A DNA stretch of 64,000 bases from Yersinia enterocolitica (GTDB taxonomy: Bacteria; Pseudomonadota; Gammaproteobacteria; Enterobacterales; Enterobacteriaceae): NCBI GenBank assembly GCA_002082245.2, contig NBTC02000002.1:248001-312000 (forward strand), given 5' to 3'. The notes under the pieces were generated by a model. The model worked only from the letters and a program-made list of their open reading frames with translations. It searched no databases and had not been told where the DNA came from. This document shows positions 38,168-47,527 of the stretch, in pieces. The position numbers and the translations under genes are program-made. Positions within the stretch are counted from its first letter, which is position 1. Each line of letters starts with the position of its first letter.

Positions 38168-38454
38168 AGAAAGCAAAACATGAAAAGTCGCTGTGGGTGA
38201 TATTGGTGATTGCCTCACTTATTTATTTGTTGATCCCTCCTTATTTGATCGCTTATTTTTTCAAGTTATATAACTTGAATCCTTTTCATATTGTCCCGCT
38301 ACCCCATTTTAATCCCTTTAAGAGTGAACGTGGGATTCCTTTATCTCAAACGTTTAGCTATTTATTATTTATCTGGTTGATTTTTAACGCGGTTATCAGC
38401 GCTATAGTGGCTATTATTTACCGCATATTCTTTTATTCAGATGATAATGAATAG
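38164..38454 (+). CDS. Hypothetical small membrane protein, two TM segments
   Basis: The 96-residue frame begins MKKAKHEKSLWVILVIASLI. TM1 spans about 9-31, then a short loop with Pro/Phe/His (FHIVPLPHFNPFKSERG), then TM2 at about 63-88 and an acidic end SDDNE. I do not recognise a family. The start at 38164 overlaps the stop of a 29-codon ORF; a GTG start at 38074 would add 30 soluble residues. It is inserted between yeiH and yeiE, which are adjacent in E. coli, and an ERIC copy follows it. Codon use is more AT-rich than in its neighbours, which hints at an acquired accessory gene. Confidence 0.6.
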   Translation: MKKAKHEKSLWVILVIASLIYLLIPPYLIAYFFKLYNLNPFHIVPLPHFNPFKSERGIPLSQTFSYLLFIWLIFNAVISAIVAIIYRIFFYSDDNE

Positions 38455-38773
38455 TATTCTTACTGCTTAATTTCATCCGCTGATAACCTCCCGATTTTAC
38501 TCAAAGGTGTTAGTCTTATACGGTAATAGAGGCTATATACCCGCCATCGTTCATGTTACAGGTGTGTTGGCTGTGCTCGCTCACTCGAATCACTTACTGG
38601 TGTAAGCTCATCGAGGGTTCTGTTGCTTGCCGTCGGCCTGTATTTTGAAATCTATTGGGTACACTTTTGTCCGTCAGTTATTGTATTAACAACTAATTAG
38701 GTAGCTCGTTTCATCCAGTCACTGACGAACAGAGTGATGATAGCGTCCTCCATTTTTTACTACAGAGACCGTT
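38455..38773. other. Intergenic region upstream of yeiE
   Basis: An ERIC copy at 38536-38662 fills the middle. The remaining 110 bases before yeiE should contain its promoter. No ORF of note. Confidence 0.45.
38536..38662. repeat. ERIC element upstream of yeiE
   Basis: A complete 127-bp copy has ends TATACCCGCC and TTGGGTACA, the core CACTTACTGGTGTAAGCTC, and TGTTGGCTGTGCTCGC and CTTGCCGTCGGCCTG arms. Confidence 0.88.
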
Positions 38774-39646
38774 ATGCACATAACCTTACGTCAACTTGAA
38801 GTCTTTACTGAGGTGCTAAAAAGCGGCTCTACGACCCAAGCCTCGGTTGTGCTCGCGCTTTCACAATCGGCAGTCAGCGCTGCGTTGGCGGATTTGGAAG
38901 GGCAATTGAGGGTGCAACTGTTTGATAGGGTCGGTAAGCGTTTAGTCACCAATGAGCATGGGCGGTTGCTTTATCCCAAAGCATTGGCATTGCTGGATCA
39001 GGCAATTGAAATAGAACAGCTTTTTTTGCAGGACTTAGGCGCGTTGCGGATTGCTGCCAGCAGCACTATTGGTAACTATATGTTACCGGGCATGATTGCC
39101 AAATACCGGCGTGACTTTCCCGACACACCGCTGGAATTGAATATCGGTAACAGTCAGGATGTGATTGAAGCAGTGGCAGATTTTCGCGGTGATCTGGGGC
39201 TGATTGAAGGGCCGTGCCATATGCCGGAACTGATGACTAAAGCCTGGCAACAGGATGAGTTGGTGGTGTTTGCGGCCCCGGATAATCCGCTATGCCACAA
39301 GATGCTGGCACTGGAAGAACTGGCCGATGCGGCTTGGATCCTACGAGAGCGCGGTTCTGGCACCCGCGAAGTGCTCGATCACTTACTGTTGGCGAAATTA
39401 CCACATTTCAAATTGGTTATGGAGCTGGGGAATTCAGAGGCGATTAAGCGGGCGGTGCGTTATGGCATGGGAATCAGTTGTTTGTCGCGCCGGGTGATTG
39501 CCGATCAACTGGCCAACGGCGAACTGATCGTACTCAACATCCCTTTGCCACCACTGATACGAACCTTATATCTGATTCATCATCGGCAAAAACATATCTC
39601 TAACGCCTTGCAGCGCTTTCTCAGCTACTGTCAGGAAGAGGTCTGA
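38774..39646 (+). CDS. yeiE: YeiE, LysR-type transcriptional regulator
   Basis: The 290-residue protein has the LysR helix-turn-helix at about 1-60 ([42 protein letters not shown]) and the periplasmic-binding-like effector domain from about 88. It matches E. coli YeiE. In Salmonella and other enterics YeiE has been linked to control of neighbouring yeiH and of sulfite-related or iron genes; which applies here is not shown by the sequence. It lies upstream of lysP in the same direction, 244 bases apart. Confidence 0.92.
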   Translation: MHITLRQLEVFTEVLKSGSTTQASVVLALSQSAVSAALADLEGQLRVQLFDRVGKRLVTNEHGRLLYPKALALLDQAIEIEQLFLQDLGALRIAASSTIGNYMLPGMIAKYRRDFPDTPLELNIGNSQDVIEAVADFRGDLGLIEGPCHMPELMTKAWQQDELVVFAAPDNPLCHKMLALEELADAAWILRERGSGTREVLDHLLLAKLPHFKLVMELGNSEAIKRAVRYGMGISCLSRRVIADQLANGELIVLNIPLPPLIRTLYLIHHRQKHISNALQRFLSYCQEEV

Positions 39647-39890
39647 ACCGCAGAATTAGCCGAGAGTGAGTTACTCCTGTAGGGATAAGGTTTTTAAGCG
39701 TTTTACACCAATGATATTGGCTATTGCGGCAAGAATACCCGATAGAGAGAGGCTTTTACTGGCAAATGAGCTTTTGCTAATAATTGCACCGGGATCATGA
39801 AGGTATCTTATATCAGCGCATTGTTACTATCCGAGTCGGTGGGATTTGTTACAATCCCGCCTTATTTTTTAAGGGTGTATTAGGGTAAGA

Positions 39891-41417
39891 ATGACTCAGC
39901 AAAATACTAAAATCCCAGTGCAGCAGGGTGCGCAGCGTTTACGTCGGGAGCTTAAATCACGGCACTTAGCCATGATTGCTATCGGTGGTTCTATTGGTAC
40001 CGGTTTGTTTGTTGCCTCAGGGGCAACGGTATCGCAAGCAGGCCCGGGTGGAGCATTGCTCTCCTATGCATTGATTGGCCTGATGGTTTATTTCCTGATG
40101 ACCAGTCTCGGTGAGCTGGCGGCATTTATGCCGGTATCAGGCTCATTTTCAACTTATGGCTCCAAATACGTCGAGGAAGGCTTTGGTTTCGCCCTTGGCT
40201 GGAACTATTGGTACAACTGGGCCGTCACTATCGCTGTTGACTTGGTCGCGGCACAATTGGTGATGAATTACTGGTTCCCAGACGCACCAGGCTGGATTTG
40301 GAGTGCGCTGTTCCTCGCCCTGATGTTTTTACTGAACTACATCTCAGTAAAAGGCTTTGGTGAAGCGGAATACTGGTTCTCACTGATTAAAGTCACCACA
40401 GTCATTATCTTCATCATTATTGGTGTAATGATGATTAGCGGCATTATGAAAGGCGGTGAGAGCGCGGGTTGGCACAACTGGACCATTGGTGATGCACCCT
40501 TTGCAGGGGGCTTCTCGGCGATGATTGGTGTGGCAATGATTGTTGGTTTCTCTTTCCAAGGCACTGAACTGATTGGTATTGCGGCCGGTGAATCAAAAGA
40601 TCCAGGTAAAAATATTCCACGCGCAGTGCGCAAGGTGTTCTGGCGTATTTTACTGTTCTATATCTTTGCTATTTTGATTATCAGCCTGATTATTCCGTAT
40701 ACCGATCCAAGTCTGTTACGTAATGATGTCAAAGATATCAGTGTTAGCCCATTCACGCTGGTATTCCAGAATGCAGGTTTGCTGTCAGCGGCCGCGGTGA
40801 TGAATGCGGTTATCCTGACGGCAGTGTTGTCAGCGGGTAACTCGGGGATGTATGCCTCAACCCGTATGTTGTTTACCCTGGCCTCAGAAGGTAAAGCGCC
40901 ACGTATCTTTGCCAAGCTGTCTGAGGGCGGGGTGCCACGTAATGCTCTGTATGCCACCACGGTAGTGGCCGGATTGTGCTTCCTAAGTTCAATGTTTGGC
41001 AACCAAACTGTGTATCTGTGGTTACTTAATACCTCAGGTATGACTGGCTTTATTGCTTGGTTGGGTATTGCTATCAGCCATTATCGTTTCCGCCGTGGCT
41101 ATATGATGCAAGGCCGTGACTTGAACGACTTACCGTATCAGTCTGGTTTCTTCCCGATAGGGCCGATTTTCGCCTTCGTACTGTGTTTGGTTATTACTTT
41201 GGGGCAGAACTATCAGGCTTTCTTGCAAGACCGCATTGATTGGTATGGTGTGACTGCAACCTATATTGGTATTCCATTGTTCCTGGTGATTTGGTTTGGC
41301 TACAAATTGAGCCGTGGCACTAAGGTTATCAAATACCAAGAGATGGAATTCCCGAAATGGCGTGATGACAGTGAAGATAATCCTGAGCCGACAAAGCCGG
41401 TGATGACCGCTGACTAG
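39891..41417 (+). CDS. lysP: LysP, lysine-specific permease
   Basis: The 508-residue APC-family amino acid permease has twelve predicted membrane segments, the APC signature ELKSRHLAMIAIGGSIGTGLFVASG near 20-45, and the LysP-type start of TM3 to TM6. It is slightly longer than the E. coli protein (489). It imports lysine with protons and in E. coli also acts as a co-sensor with CadC. AGGG lies six bases before the ATG, and a strong terminator follows the stop. Confidence 0.95.
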   Translation: MTQQNTKIPVQQGAQRLRRELKSRHLAMIAIGGSIGTGLFVASGATVSQAGPGGALLSYALIGLMVYFLMTSLGELAAFMPVSGSFSTYGSKYVEEGFGFALGWNYWYNWAVTIAVDLVAAQLVMNYWFPDAPGWIWSALFLALMFLLNYISVKGFGEAEYWFSLIKVTTVIIFIIIGVMMISGIMKGGESAGWHNWTIGDAPFAGGFSAMIGVAMIVGFSFQGTELIGIAAGESKDPGKNIPRAVRKVFWRILLFYIFAILIISLIIPYTDPSLLRNDVKDISVSPFTLVFQNAGLLSAAAVMNAVILTAVLSAGNSGMYASTRMLFTLASEGKAPRIFAKLSEGGVPRNALYATTVVAGLCFLSSMFGNQTVYLWLLNTSGMTGFIAWLGIAISHYRFRRGYMMQGRDLNDLPYQSGFFPIGPIFAFVLCLVITLGQNYQAFLQDRIDWYGVTATYIGIPLFLVIWFGYKLSRGTKVIKYQEMEFPKWRDDSEDNPEPTKPVMTAD

Positions 41418-41454
41418 TTTTTAGCGCTAATCAAAATTAAGCCATAGTGATGGC

Positions 41455-41482
41455 AGGGCGATAATCTTATCGCCCTTTTTTT
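41455..41482 (+). terminator. Rho-independent terminator of lysP
   Basis: AGGGCGATAA and TTATCGCCCT form a perfect stem with a short loop, followed by a T-run to 41482, about 40 bases past the stop. Confidence 0.93.
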
Positions 41483-41646
41483 GGGCTGTAAGCTGGTGAT
41501 TATTTAAGCAAAGTTAAGCAAATAATTTCGCTAACTTCTCTTTATTGCCCTTTTGAATGCGGGGATAAATCAGGCTTATTGATTAAATAATATTATAAAA
41601 TAAGGATTTACATCGTATTGTACCTAATTGTTTATCGCAATCTTAT

Positions 41647-41661
41647 TGATAAGTATTATCG
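41647..41661 (+). promoter_or_regulatory. Fur box upstream of cirA
   Basis: TGATAAGTATTATCG matches the 7-1-7 Fur consensus TGATAATNATTATCA at all but two positions. cirA is a known Fur target in E. coli. Its distance of about 360 bases from the ATG is long and implies an extended leader. Confidence 0.7.
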
Positions 41662-41717
41662 TTTGTTTTATTGTTAGCGCCATCTTATAAGGAACGATAA
41701 GGGGAAGCGGTGCAACA

Positions 41718-41831
41718 GTCGTCACGGAGCATGGCCAAAGGGGGGGTTAGCGATGCTGGTTCACCCGATTCACTTACTCGTCTAAGCGCATCGGGACGCA
41801 GTTCACCCGTGACTCTAATTACTTTGGGTAT
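41718..41831. repeat. Degenerate ERIC element in the cirA leader
   Basis: GGGGGGTTAGCGATGCTGGT, the core CACTTACTCGTCTAAGCGC and the end GACTCTAATTACTTTGGGTA align with the ERIC units at 44 kb, with a deletion in the right arm. Confidence 0.75.
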
Positions 41832-42024
41832 ATTTTGGCAGTAACAGATTTCATAAAATAATAATTAGGCAGAAAGGGCCGGAAGCGATATTTCTGCTGT
41901 GGTGAGCTATTGCCGACATTAATAAAAAATAAATTTTCACCTGTCCGCCAGGCGGCATTGCTGCAAGTAAAAAACGCCTGCTGAAAAGGTTGTTGATAAA
42001 TTTACACCTCATGGAGATCGTGTA

Positions 42025-44019
42025 ATGGTTAAGGTTAACAAGGGTTTTAGAAAATCTCACAGTGCGGCATTAGTGATAGCTGCAATTATCTCATCTCAGG
42101 CATCCGCCGCTGAAACAAAAAATACCACGGCAACTGACACCATGGTTGTCACGGCATCCGGTTTCCAACAACGCATTCAAGATTCTGCGGCATCTATTTC
42201 TGTGGTTACCCGCGAGCAGATTGAAAATAAAGCCTATCGTGATATTACCGATGCGCTGAAAGATGTTCCCGGCGTTGTTGTCACCGGTGGTGGTAGCCAC
42301 AGTGATATCAGTATTCGTGGCATGTCCGCTAAATACACCCTGATTCTGGTGGATGGTAAACGTGTTGATACCCGTAGCACCCGCCCTAACAGCGACGGTT
42401 CAGGGATTGAGCAAGGCTGGCTGCCACCACTTGCCGCCATTGAGCGTATTGAAGTTGTACGTGGCCCGATGTCCTCTTTATATGGTTCGGATGCCATGGG
42501 AGGGGTAATCAACGTTATTACCCGGAAGGTGGGTAAAGAGTGGCAAGGCACGGTGCGCGCAGATGCCACCTTGCAGGAGGATTCAGACTCCGGCGATATA
42601 TATCAGACCAATGCTTACGCTTCTGGTCCATTAATTGATGGCTTGCTGGGATTGAAAGTTAGCGGGCTTCTCTCGCATCGTAGCGAAGATAAGATAATCG
42701 ATGGCTACAATGAACAGCGCATGAGAAACGGTGCGGCAACATTTACCCTGACTCCCGATGATAAAAACGAATTTGATTTTGATATCGGCCATTATGTGCA
42801 GGACCGAAACTCAACCGCCGGGCGTTCAGTGGCATTAACCGGTAAAAGCAGTGACGTGCAATATGACCGTAATAATTATGCGATTACCCACCACGGTTAT
42901 TATGATTTCGGTAATTCAACCAGCTATGTTCAACGAGATGAAACCCGTAATCCATCACGTGACATGAAGAGTGTTGATAATATCTTTAATAGCCAAACCT
43001 CATTCCTGTTCGATAGCCATACTTTAATTCTTGGCGGTCAATATCGTTATGAAGAGCTGAATGACAAGGGTAATCAACTAGCCTCCGCCAAAGATTTGAC
43101 TAAATTGACCCGTTGGAGTTGGGCGTTATTTGCAGAAGATGAATGGCAGATGACCAATGATTTCGCGCTGACCGGTGGTGTCCGTATGGATCAGGACGAA
43201 AACTACGGTACTCACTGGACACCACGTCTGTACGGTGTCTGGCATCTGGCTGAACAATGGACATTAAAGGGCGGGGTATCTGGTGGCTATCGTTCACCTG
43301 ATTTACGTCAGGCCACGGAAAACTGGGGACAAATCACCGGCGGTGGTCGGGGTGATCCTGCTATCATTGTCGGTAATGCCAACCTGAAACCAGAAAGAAG
43401 CCTCAGCCAGGAAATTGGTGTGCTGTGGGATGATCAGGAAGGTATGAATGCCGGTGTGACACTGTTTAATACTGATTTTAAAGATAAAATCACCGAGGTA
43501 CGCCGTTGTACTGATACCACGGGCAATGCGTCCGGCCAATGTATGATCAATGGTACCAGCTATAAATTTATTAGTGATCGCACCAACGTGGATAAAGCCA
43601 TGACCCGTGGTGTGGAAGCGACTTTCGGTTGGGAAATCAATAAAGCCTGGTCACTGACATCGAACTACACCTTTACTCAATCTGAGCAGAAAAGTGGGCA
43701 ATTCTCGGGTCAACCGTTGAACCAGATGCCTAAGCACATGTTGAACGGTACGCTGAACTGGCAGGCAAATGAAGAATTAGCCACCTGGGTTCGGGCTAAC
43801 TACCGGGGTAGAACATCAGAGTATCTTGATCGTACCAGTATGGGCAATAAAACGCCGTCTTACACTTTTGTCGATTTAGGGGCTAACTATCAACTGACCA
43901 AAGAGTTCCGTTTGATGGGAGGCGTGTATAACGTACTGGATAAACGTGTAGATATCGAAGTTAACGATAAAGTGCTGGATGGGCGCCGTTATATGGTTGG
44001 TGCCAGCTACGATTTCTAA
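42025..44019 (+). CDS. cirA: CirA, TonB-dependent catecholate siderophore receptor
   Basis: The 664-residue outer-membrane receptor has a signal peptide to about residue 28 (SQASAAE), the TonB box TDTMVVTASG near 36-45, a plug domain (VVTREQIENKAYRDITDALKDVPGV, SIRGMSAKYTLILVDGKR) to about 165, and a 22-strand barrel ending in Phe (GASYDF). Length matches E. coli CirA (663). It takes up iron-dihydroxybenzoate complexes and is the colicin Ia receptor in E. coli. A Fur box lies upstream; a tandem ERIC array begins two bases after the stop. Confidence 0.94.
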   Translation: MVKVNKGFRKSHSAALVIAAIISSQASAAETKNTTATDTMVVTASGFQQRIQDSAASISVVTREQIENKAYRDITDALKDVPGVVVTGGGSHSDISIRGMSAKYTLILVDGKRVDTRSTRPNSDGSGIEQGWLPPLAAIERIEVVRGPMSSLYGSDAMGGVINVITRKVGKEWQGTVRADATLQEDSDSGDIYQTNAYASGPLIDGLLGLKVSGLLSHRSEDKIIDGYNEQRMRNGAATFTLTPDDKNEFDFDIGHYVQDRNSTAGRSVALTGKSSDVQYDRNNYAITHHGYYDFGNSTSYVQRDETRNPSRDMKSVDNIFNSQTSFLFDSHTLILGGQYRYEELNDKGNQLASAKDLTKLTRWSWALFAEDEWQMTNDFALTGGVRMDQDENYGTHWTPRLYGVWHLAEQWTLKGGVSGGYRSPDLRQATENWGQITGGGRGDPAIIVGNANLKPERSLSQEIGVLWDDQEGMNAGVTLFNTDFKDKITEVRRCTDTTGNASGQCMINGTSYKFISDRTNVDKAMTRGVEATFGWEINKAWSLTSNYTFTQSEQKSGQFSGQPLNQMPKHMLNGTLNWQANEELATWVRANYRGRTSEYLDRTSMGNKTPSYTFVDLGANYQLTKEFRLMGGVYNVLDKRVDIEVNDKVLDGRRYMVGASYDF

Positions 44020-44020
44020 T

Positions 44021-44440
<420 letters not shown>

Positions 44441-44446
44441 GTTTAA

Positions 44447-45067
44447 TCAACTCAGGCCAATATCAATCACTTTTTTGAATGCAGCACGTTGTGACACGCT
44501 GTGATACCACCGCTGTAAACTTGGCAGTGATGGACGTTCGATCGACAGGTTAAACCAGGCATAGGCCAGGCACCCTAACGGGATATCCCCAATACCGAAT
44601 TTATCGCCAGACAGATACGCTTGTTTCTCAAGTGCGTGATCGGCAATTGCCATCAGGGTATTGAGTTGTGTCATACCCTGAGCAATTTTCACTTTATCCT
44701 GCTGTTCTGGTGGGGTGCGTACCAACCCGATAAACACCGCTTTAAAGGGTTCCACCATGCTGGAAGTGGCCCAATCCATCCACTTTTCTGCCCCTGCGCG
44801 TAACTGTGCATCAGGTAAATAAAGTGCACTATCGCCGTATTGTGCGGCCAGATAGCGGACAATCGTATTGGACTCCCACAGGATGAAGTCTCCATCTTGC
44901 AGGCAAGGGATCAGGCCATTTGGATTCATTGAGCGATACAGGGGATCATTGAGCTTGCCATATTGGCCACCGACATCAATGCGCTGATAGCTGATACCCA
45001 GTTCTTCTAAACACCAAAGTACTTTTTTGACATTGGTCGAGTTATTCCGACCCCAAACAGTCAGCAT
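44447..45067 (-). CDS. Glutathione S-transferase (GstB-like)
   Basis: From the ATG at 45067 (MLTVWGRNNSTNVKKVLWCLEELGISYQ) the protein has 206 residues, with an N-terminal thioredoxin-fold domain (1-80, including NPNGLIPCL and the glutathione-binding WESNTIVRYL) and a C-terminal helical domain (90-206). It resembles E. coli GstB (YliJ), which detoxifies bromoacetate and similar electrophiles; the exact substrate here is unknown. AGAGA lies before the start. Reading upstream to 45139 would overlap the HAD gene region and has no support. The HAD gene lies 57 bases upstream, same strand. Confidence 0.88.
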   Translation of the reverse strand: MLTVWGRNNSTNVKKVLWCLEELGISYQRIDVGGQYGKLNDPLYRSMNPNGLIPCLQDGDFILWESNTIVRYLAAQYGDSALYLPDAQLRAGAEKWMDWATSSMVEPFKAVFIGLVRTPPEQQDKVKIAQGMTQLNTLMAIADHALEKQAYLSGDKFGIGDIPLGCLAYAWFNLSIERPSLPSLQRWYHSVSQRAAFKKVIDIGLS

Positions 45068-45123
45068 ATAATTCTCTCTATTTATTTGATTTTTATCTAC
45101 CAACGCCCCTGAAACAGCGTTAT

Positions 45124-45783
45124 TTAACGCCGTTGCCAATGGTGGATATCCCAGTCATGCAGTATTGCCAAATCCACTAATTCATTACCGGGATTAATCA
45201 CTGCCGCATGATCAACATATTCCAGTAGCGGCTTGTCATTAATCGAGTCGCTGTAACCGTAGGTATGCTGAAAATCTAACTGAGGCGACGCCATGAGCCA
45301 CTGTTTTAACCGTTCGACTTTGCCTTCACGGTAAGTCAGGGTGCCATAGGTCTTGCCGGTGTAGCGGTTATCCTCCACCGCAACACCGATAGATAATGCT
45401 GCATTGGCAGAGAAATGCTGCGCAATAGGGGTAACCAAATGTTCGCCGGTAGCTGAAATAATCACGATGTAATCACCGCGATTACGGTGCCAGGCCAGTA
45501 GCTTCCTGGCTTGCGGATAAATTCGTGGCAGAATATCTCGCTCGATAAAACGCTCAACCCAGCCAGCAACTTCAGCCGTATGTTTGCCGATTAAGGGCGA
45601 CAATGTTGATTCCATATAACAGGACATCGACATCTGCCCTTGATAGTACTGTTTCATCAAATACTGTTCTTGTTCTGCCAGCTCACTAGGAGCCAGCCCT
45701 TTATCAACCAGCCAGCGTAACCAAAGGCCGGAGCTATCATCACTGATCAGCGTTTCATCGAGATCAAACAGGGCCAAATCCAT
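45124..45783 (-). CDS. HAD-IB family phosphatase (phosphoserine-phosphatase-like)
   Basis: The 219-residue protein carries all HAD motifs: DLDETLI at 7-13 with nucleophile Asp, the SAT motif (IIISATGEH) near 107-115, a lysine in YREGKVERL and the GYSDSINDKPLLE Asp pair near 176-188. The helical cap between motifs I and II places it in subfamily IB, near SerB, YfhB and CicA. It is probably a small-molecule phosphatase; the substrate cannot be read. It may be cotranscribed with the GST gene downstream. Confidence 0.85.
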   Translation of the reverse strand: MDLALFDLDETLISDDSSGLWLRWLVDKGLAPSELAEQEQYLMKQYYQGQMSMSCYMESTLSPLIGKHTAEVAGWVERFIERDILPRIYPQARKLLAWHRNRGDYIVIISATGEHLVTPIAQHFSANAALSIGVAVEDNRYTGKTYGTLTYREGKVERLKQWLMASPQLDFQHTYGYSDSINDKPLLEYVDHAAVINPGNELVDLAILHDWDIHHWQRR

Positions 45784-46274
45784 TAAGTCACCTCCCGGCT
45801 GACAGAAAGATTGAAGTGAAACTTAACAGTGCATGTGCTGGGCATCTGAAATTCCCCGACGGAAAAAAGGGTATCAACCGTTAAGCTAATACTTTCTAGC
45901 AAAACATGGAAGCTTACTTAGCACGGCAGGGTTGCTAGCTCACCCCGATACAGTTATGGATGGCAGATTATCTGAATATTAAGACAACGTTATGACTCTG
46001 GTTTTCGATGTTGCCGGGCAGGTGATACGGCATTGTTATCAGTAATGAAAGAAATAACATAGAACGGATTGATATTGGTGAGTTACTCAGTTTCGGTGTT
46101 AATTGTTTATATCGTTTAGATATAGATTGTTAAGTATCTAGTCGAGAACGCTCTTAAAACTGCTTTTTATCCTTAAATGACAGGTTATTAACGCGGTTTG
46201 TCACTAAACGCCCGATGGCTAAAGAAAGAGTGTTGTCGTCTGTCTGCTTTCACCCCACAGCCCAGGAGCTGATT
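45784..46274. other. Divergent intergenic region before the oxygenase/met operon
   Basis: About 490 AT-rich bases without a convincing ORF. It should carry promoters in both directions. I looked for repeated MetJ boxes (AGACGTCT) and a SAM riboswitch and saw neither. Confidence 0.45.
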
Positions 46275-46397
46275 ATGCTGATTATTCGTTTATATGGTTG
46301 TCCAGTTTTCATTGGTTCTGAGCAAAAAAAGCAACCGACTGAAAATCCTGGAGTGAAACATGAGTCATCAAACACTAAGCAACCCATTATTTGTTAA
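46275..46397 (+). CDS. Small ORF (40 residues) with strong ribosome-binding site overlapping the oxygenase start
   Basis: AGGAG at 46264-46268 is six bases before the ATG at 46275, ideal spacing. The frame (MLIIRLYGCPVFIGSEQKKQ and 20 more residues) runs 38 bases into the oxygenase gene in a different frame. A ribosome finishing here could restart at 46360. It may be a leader peptide or a chance ORF; no repeated amino acid suggests attenuation. Confidence 0.35.
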   Translation: MLIIRLYGCPVFIGSEQKKQPTENPGVKHESSNTKQPIIC

Positions 46398-47427
46398 CCC
46401 AACCGCGGTTAACCCATTATCTGCCAACACATTACCACTATTGGATCTTTCCCTGCTTAATGGCAGTGAAACTGAACGTCAGGCATTCTTAGTCGATTTA
46501 CGCCATGCCGCACGAGATATCGGATTCTTTTATCTCACCGGACATGGCATTGACCCCGCGTTATTACAACAAATCCAAACCTTATCCCGTGAATTTTTTG
46601 CCTTGCCTGATGAGGACAAACTGGCGGTGGCCATGGTGCGCTCGCCACATTTTCGTGGCTATAACCGTGCGGCCTCTGAGTTAACGCGAGGCCTACCGGA
46701 TTGGCGCGAGCAGTTCGATATTGGCGCGGAAAGAGCCCCATTACCGCAAACGCCAGATACGCCAAGTTGGGCGCGGCTGCAAGGGCCAAACCAGTGGCCA
46801 GCGGCATTGCCGGAATTAAAACCAACAATACTGCAATGGCAGCGGGAAATGACCGGAATGGCACTGCGCTTGCTGCGGGCTTTCGCTCTGGCATTGGAAC
46901 TGGATGAACATGCATTTGATGAGTTGTATGGCGATAAACCCAATGAACATATCAAGTTGATTCGCTATCCAGGGCGTGAAACCACACAAAGCGGTCAGGG
47001 GGTCGGTGCGCATAAAGACTCCGGTTTCCTCAGTTTCTTATTGCAAGACCAGCAACGCGGCTTGCAGGTGGAGGTGGAGGAAGGGCGCTGGATTGATGCC
47101 GCACCACGACCCGGCACCTTCGTGGTCAATATTGGAGAGCTGCTGGAGCTGGCCAGTAATGGTTATCTGCGCGCCACGGTGCACCGGGTGGAAACACCTC
47201 CTGCCGGTACAGACCGGTTATCTATCGCCTTCTTCCTGGGGGCGCGTCTGGATGCGGTGGTTCCGCTGTATCAACTGCCAGCGCCGCTGGTGGCGCAAGC
47301 GCGTGGGCCAGCCAGTGATCCTCATAACCCGCTGTTTCGTGATGTTGGGCTTAATTATCTCAAGGGCCGTTTGCGCTCTCACCCCGATGTTGCCGAGCGT
47401 TACTACCCTGCGCAATTGAAGCTGTAG
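46360..47427 (+). CDS. Isopenicillin-N-synthase-like 2-oxoglutarate/Fe(II) oxygenase
   Basis: The 355-residue protein has the DIOX_N region (PLLDLSLLNGSE, FFYLTGHGI) at 25-125 and the 2OG-Fe(II) double-stranded beta-helix at about 190-300. Iron ligands are His218, Asp220 (AHKDSGF) and His275 (ATVHRVE), and the 2-oxoglutarate-binding RxS is R286-S288. It should be catalytically active, hydroxylating or desaturating a small molecule. Directly downstream are metQ-, metN- and metI-like genes, so a sulfur compound brought in by them is an attractive but unproven substrate. GGAG precedes the ATG by seven bases. Confidence 0.85.
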   Translation: MSHQTLSNPLFVNPTAVNPLSANTLPLLDLSLLNGSETERQAFLVDLRHAARDIGFFYLTGHGIDPALLQQIQTLSREFFALPDEDKLAVAMVRSPHFRGYNRAASELTRGLPDWREQFDIGAERAPLPQTPDTPSWARLQGPNQWPAALPELKPTILQWQREMTGMALRLLRAFALALELDEHAFDELYGDKPNEHIKLIRYPGRETTQSGQGVGAHKDSGFLSFLLQDQQRGLQVEVEEGRWIDAAPRPGTFVVNIGELLELASNGYLRATVHRVETPPAGTDRLSIAFFLGARLDAVVPLYQLPAPLVAQARGPASDPHNPLFRDVGLNYLKGRLRSHPDVAERYYPAQLKL

Positions 47428-47527
47428 GGGTTGGATAAGTTCATCGCGGATCGTCTGCTGGCAATCTACCTGGCGCACTGATTTTTGGGTCGCTTGAATT
47501 AAAAACTTTATTTTTGGGATGATGATA

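Larger units (their letters stand above)
41418..42024. other. Region between lysP and cirA: terminator, Fur box, ERIC, long cirA leader
   Basis: It contains the lysP terminator, a Fur-box-like sequence at 41647, a degenerate ERIC at 41718-41831 and about 190 bases of AT-rich sequence before cirA, with TGGAG eight bases before the ATG. If transcription begins near the Fur box, the ERIC is part of the cirA 5' untranslated RNA. Confidence 0.55.

Noticed and set aside
45784..46274. SAM riboswitch or tandem MetJ boxes before the oxygenase-met operon
   Set aside because: No repeated AGACGTCT octamers and no recognisable riboswitch core were seen.
46215..46274. Longer version of the 40-residue ORF starting at 46215
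   Set aside because: The upstream ATG has no ribosome-binding site, while the ATG at 46275 has an ideal one.
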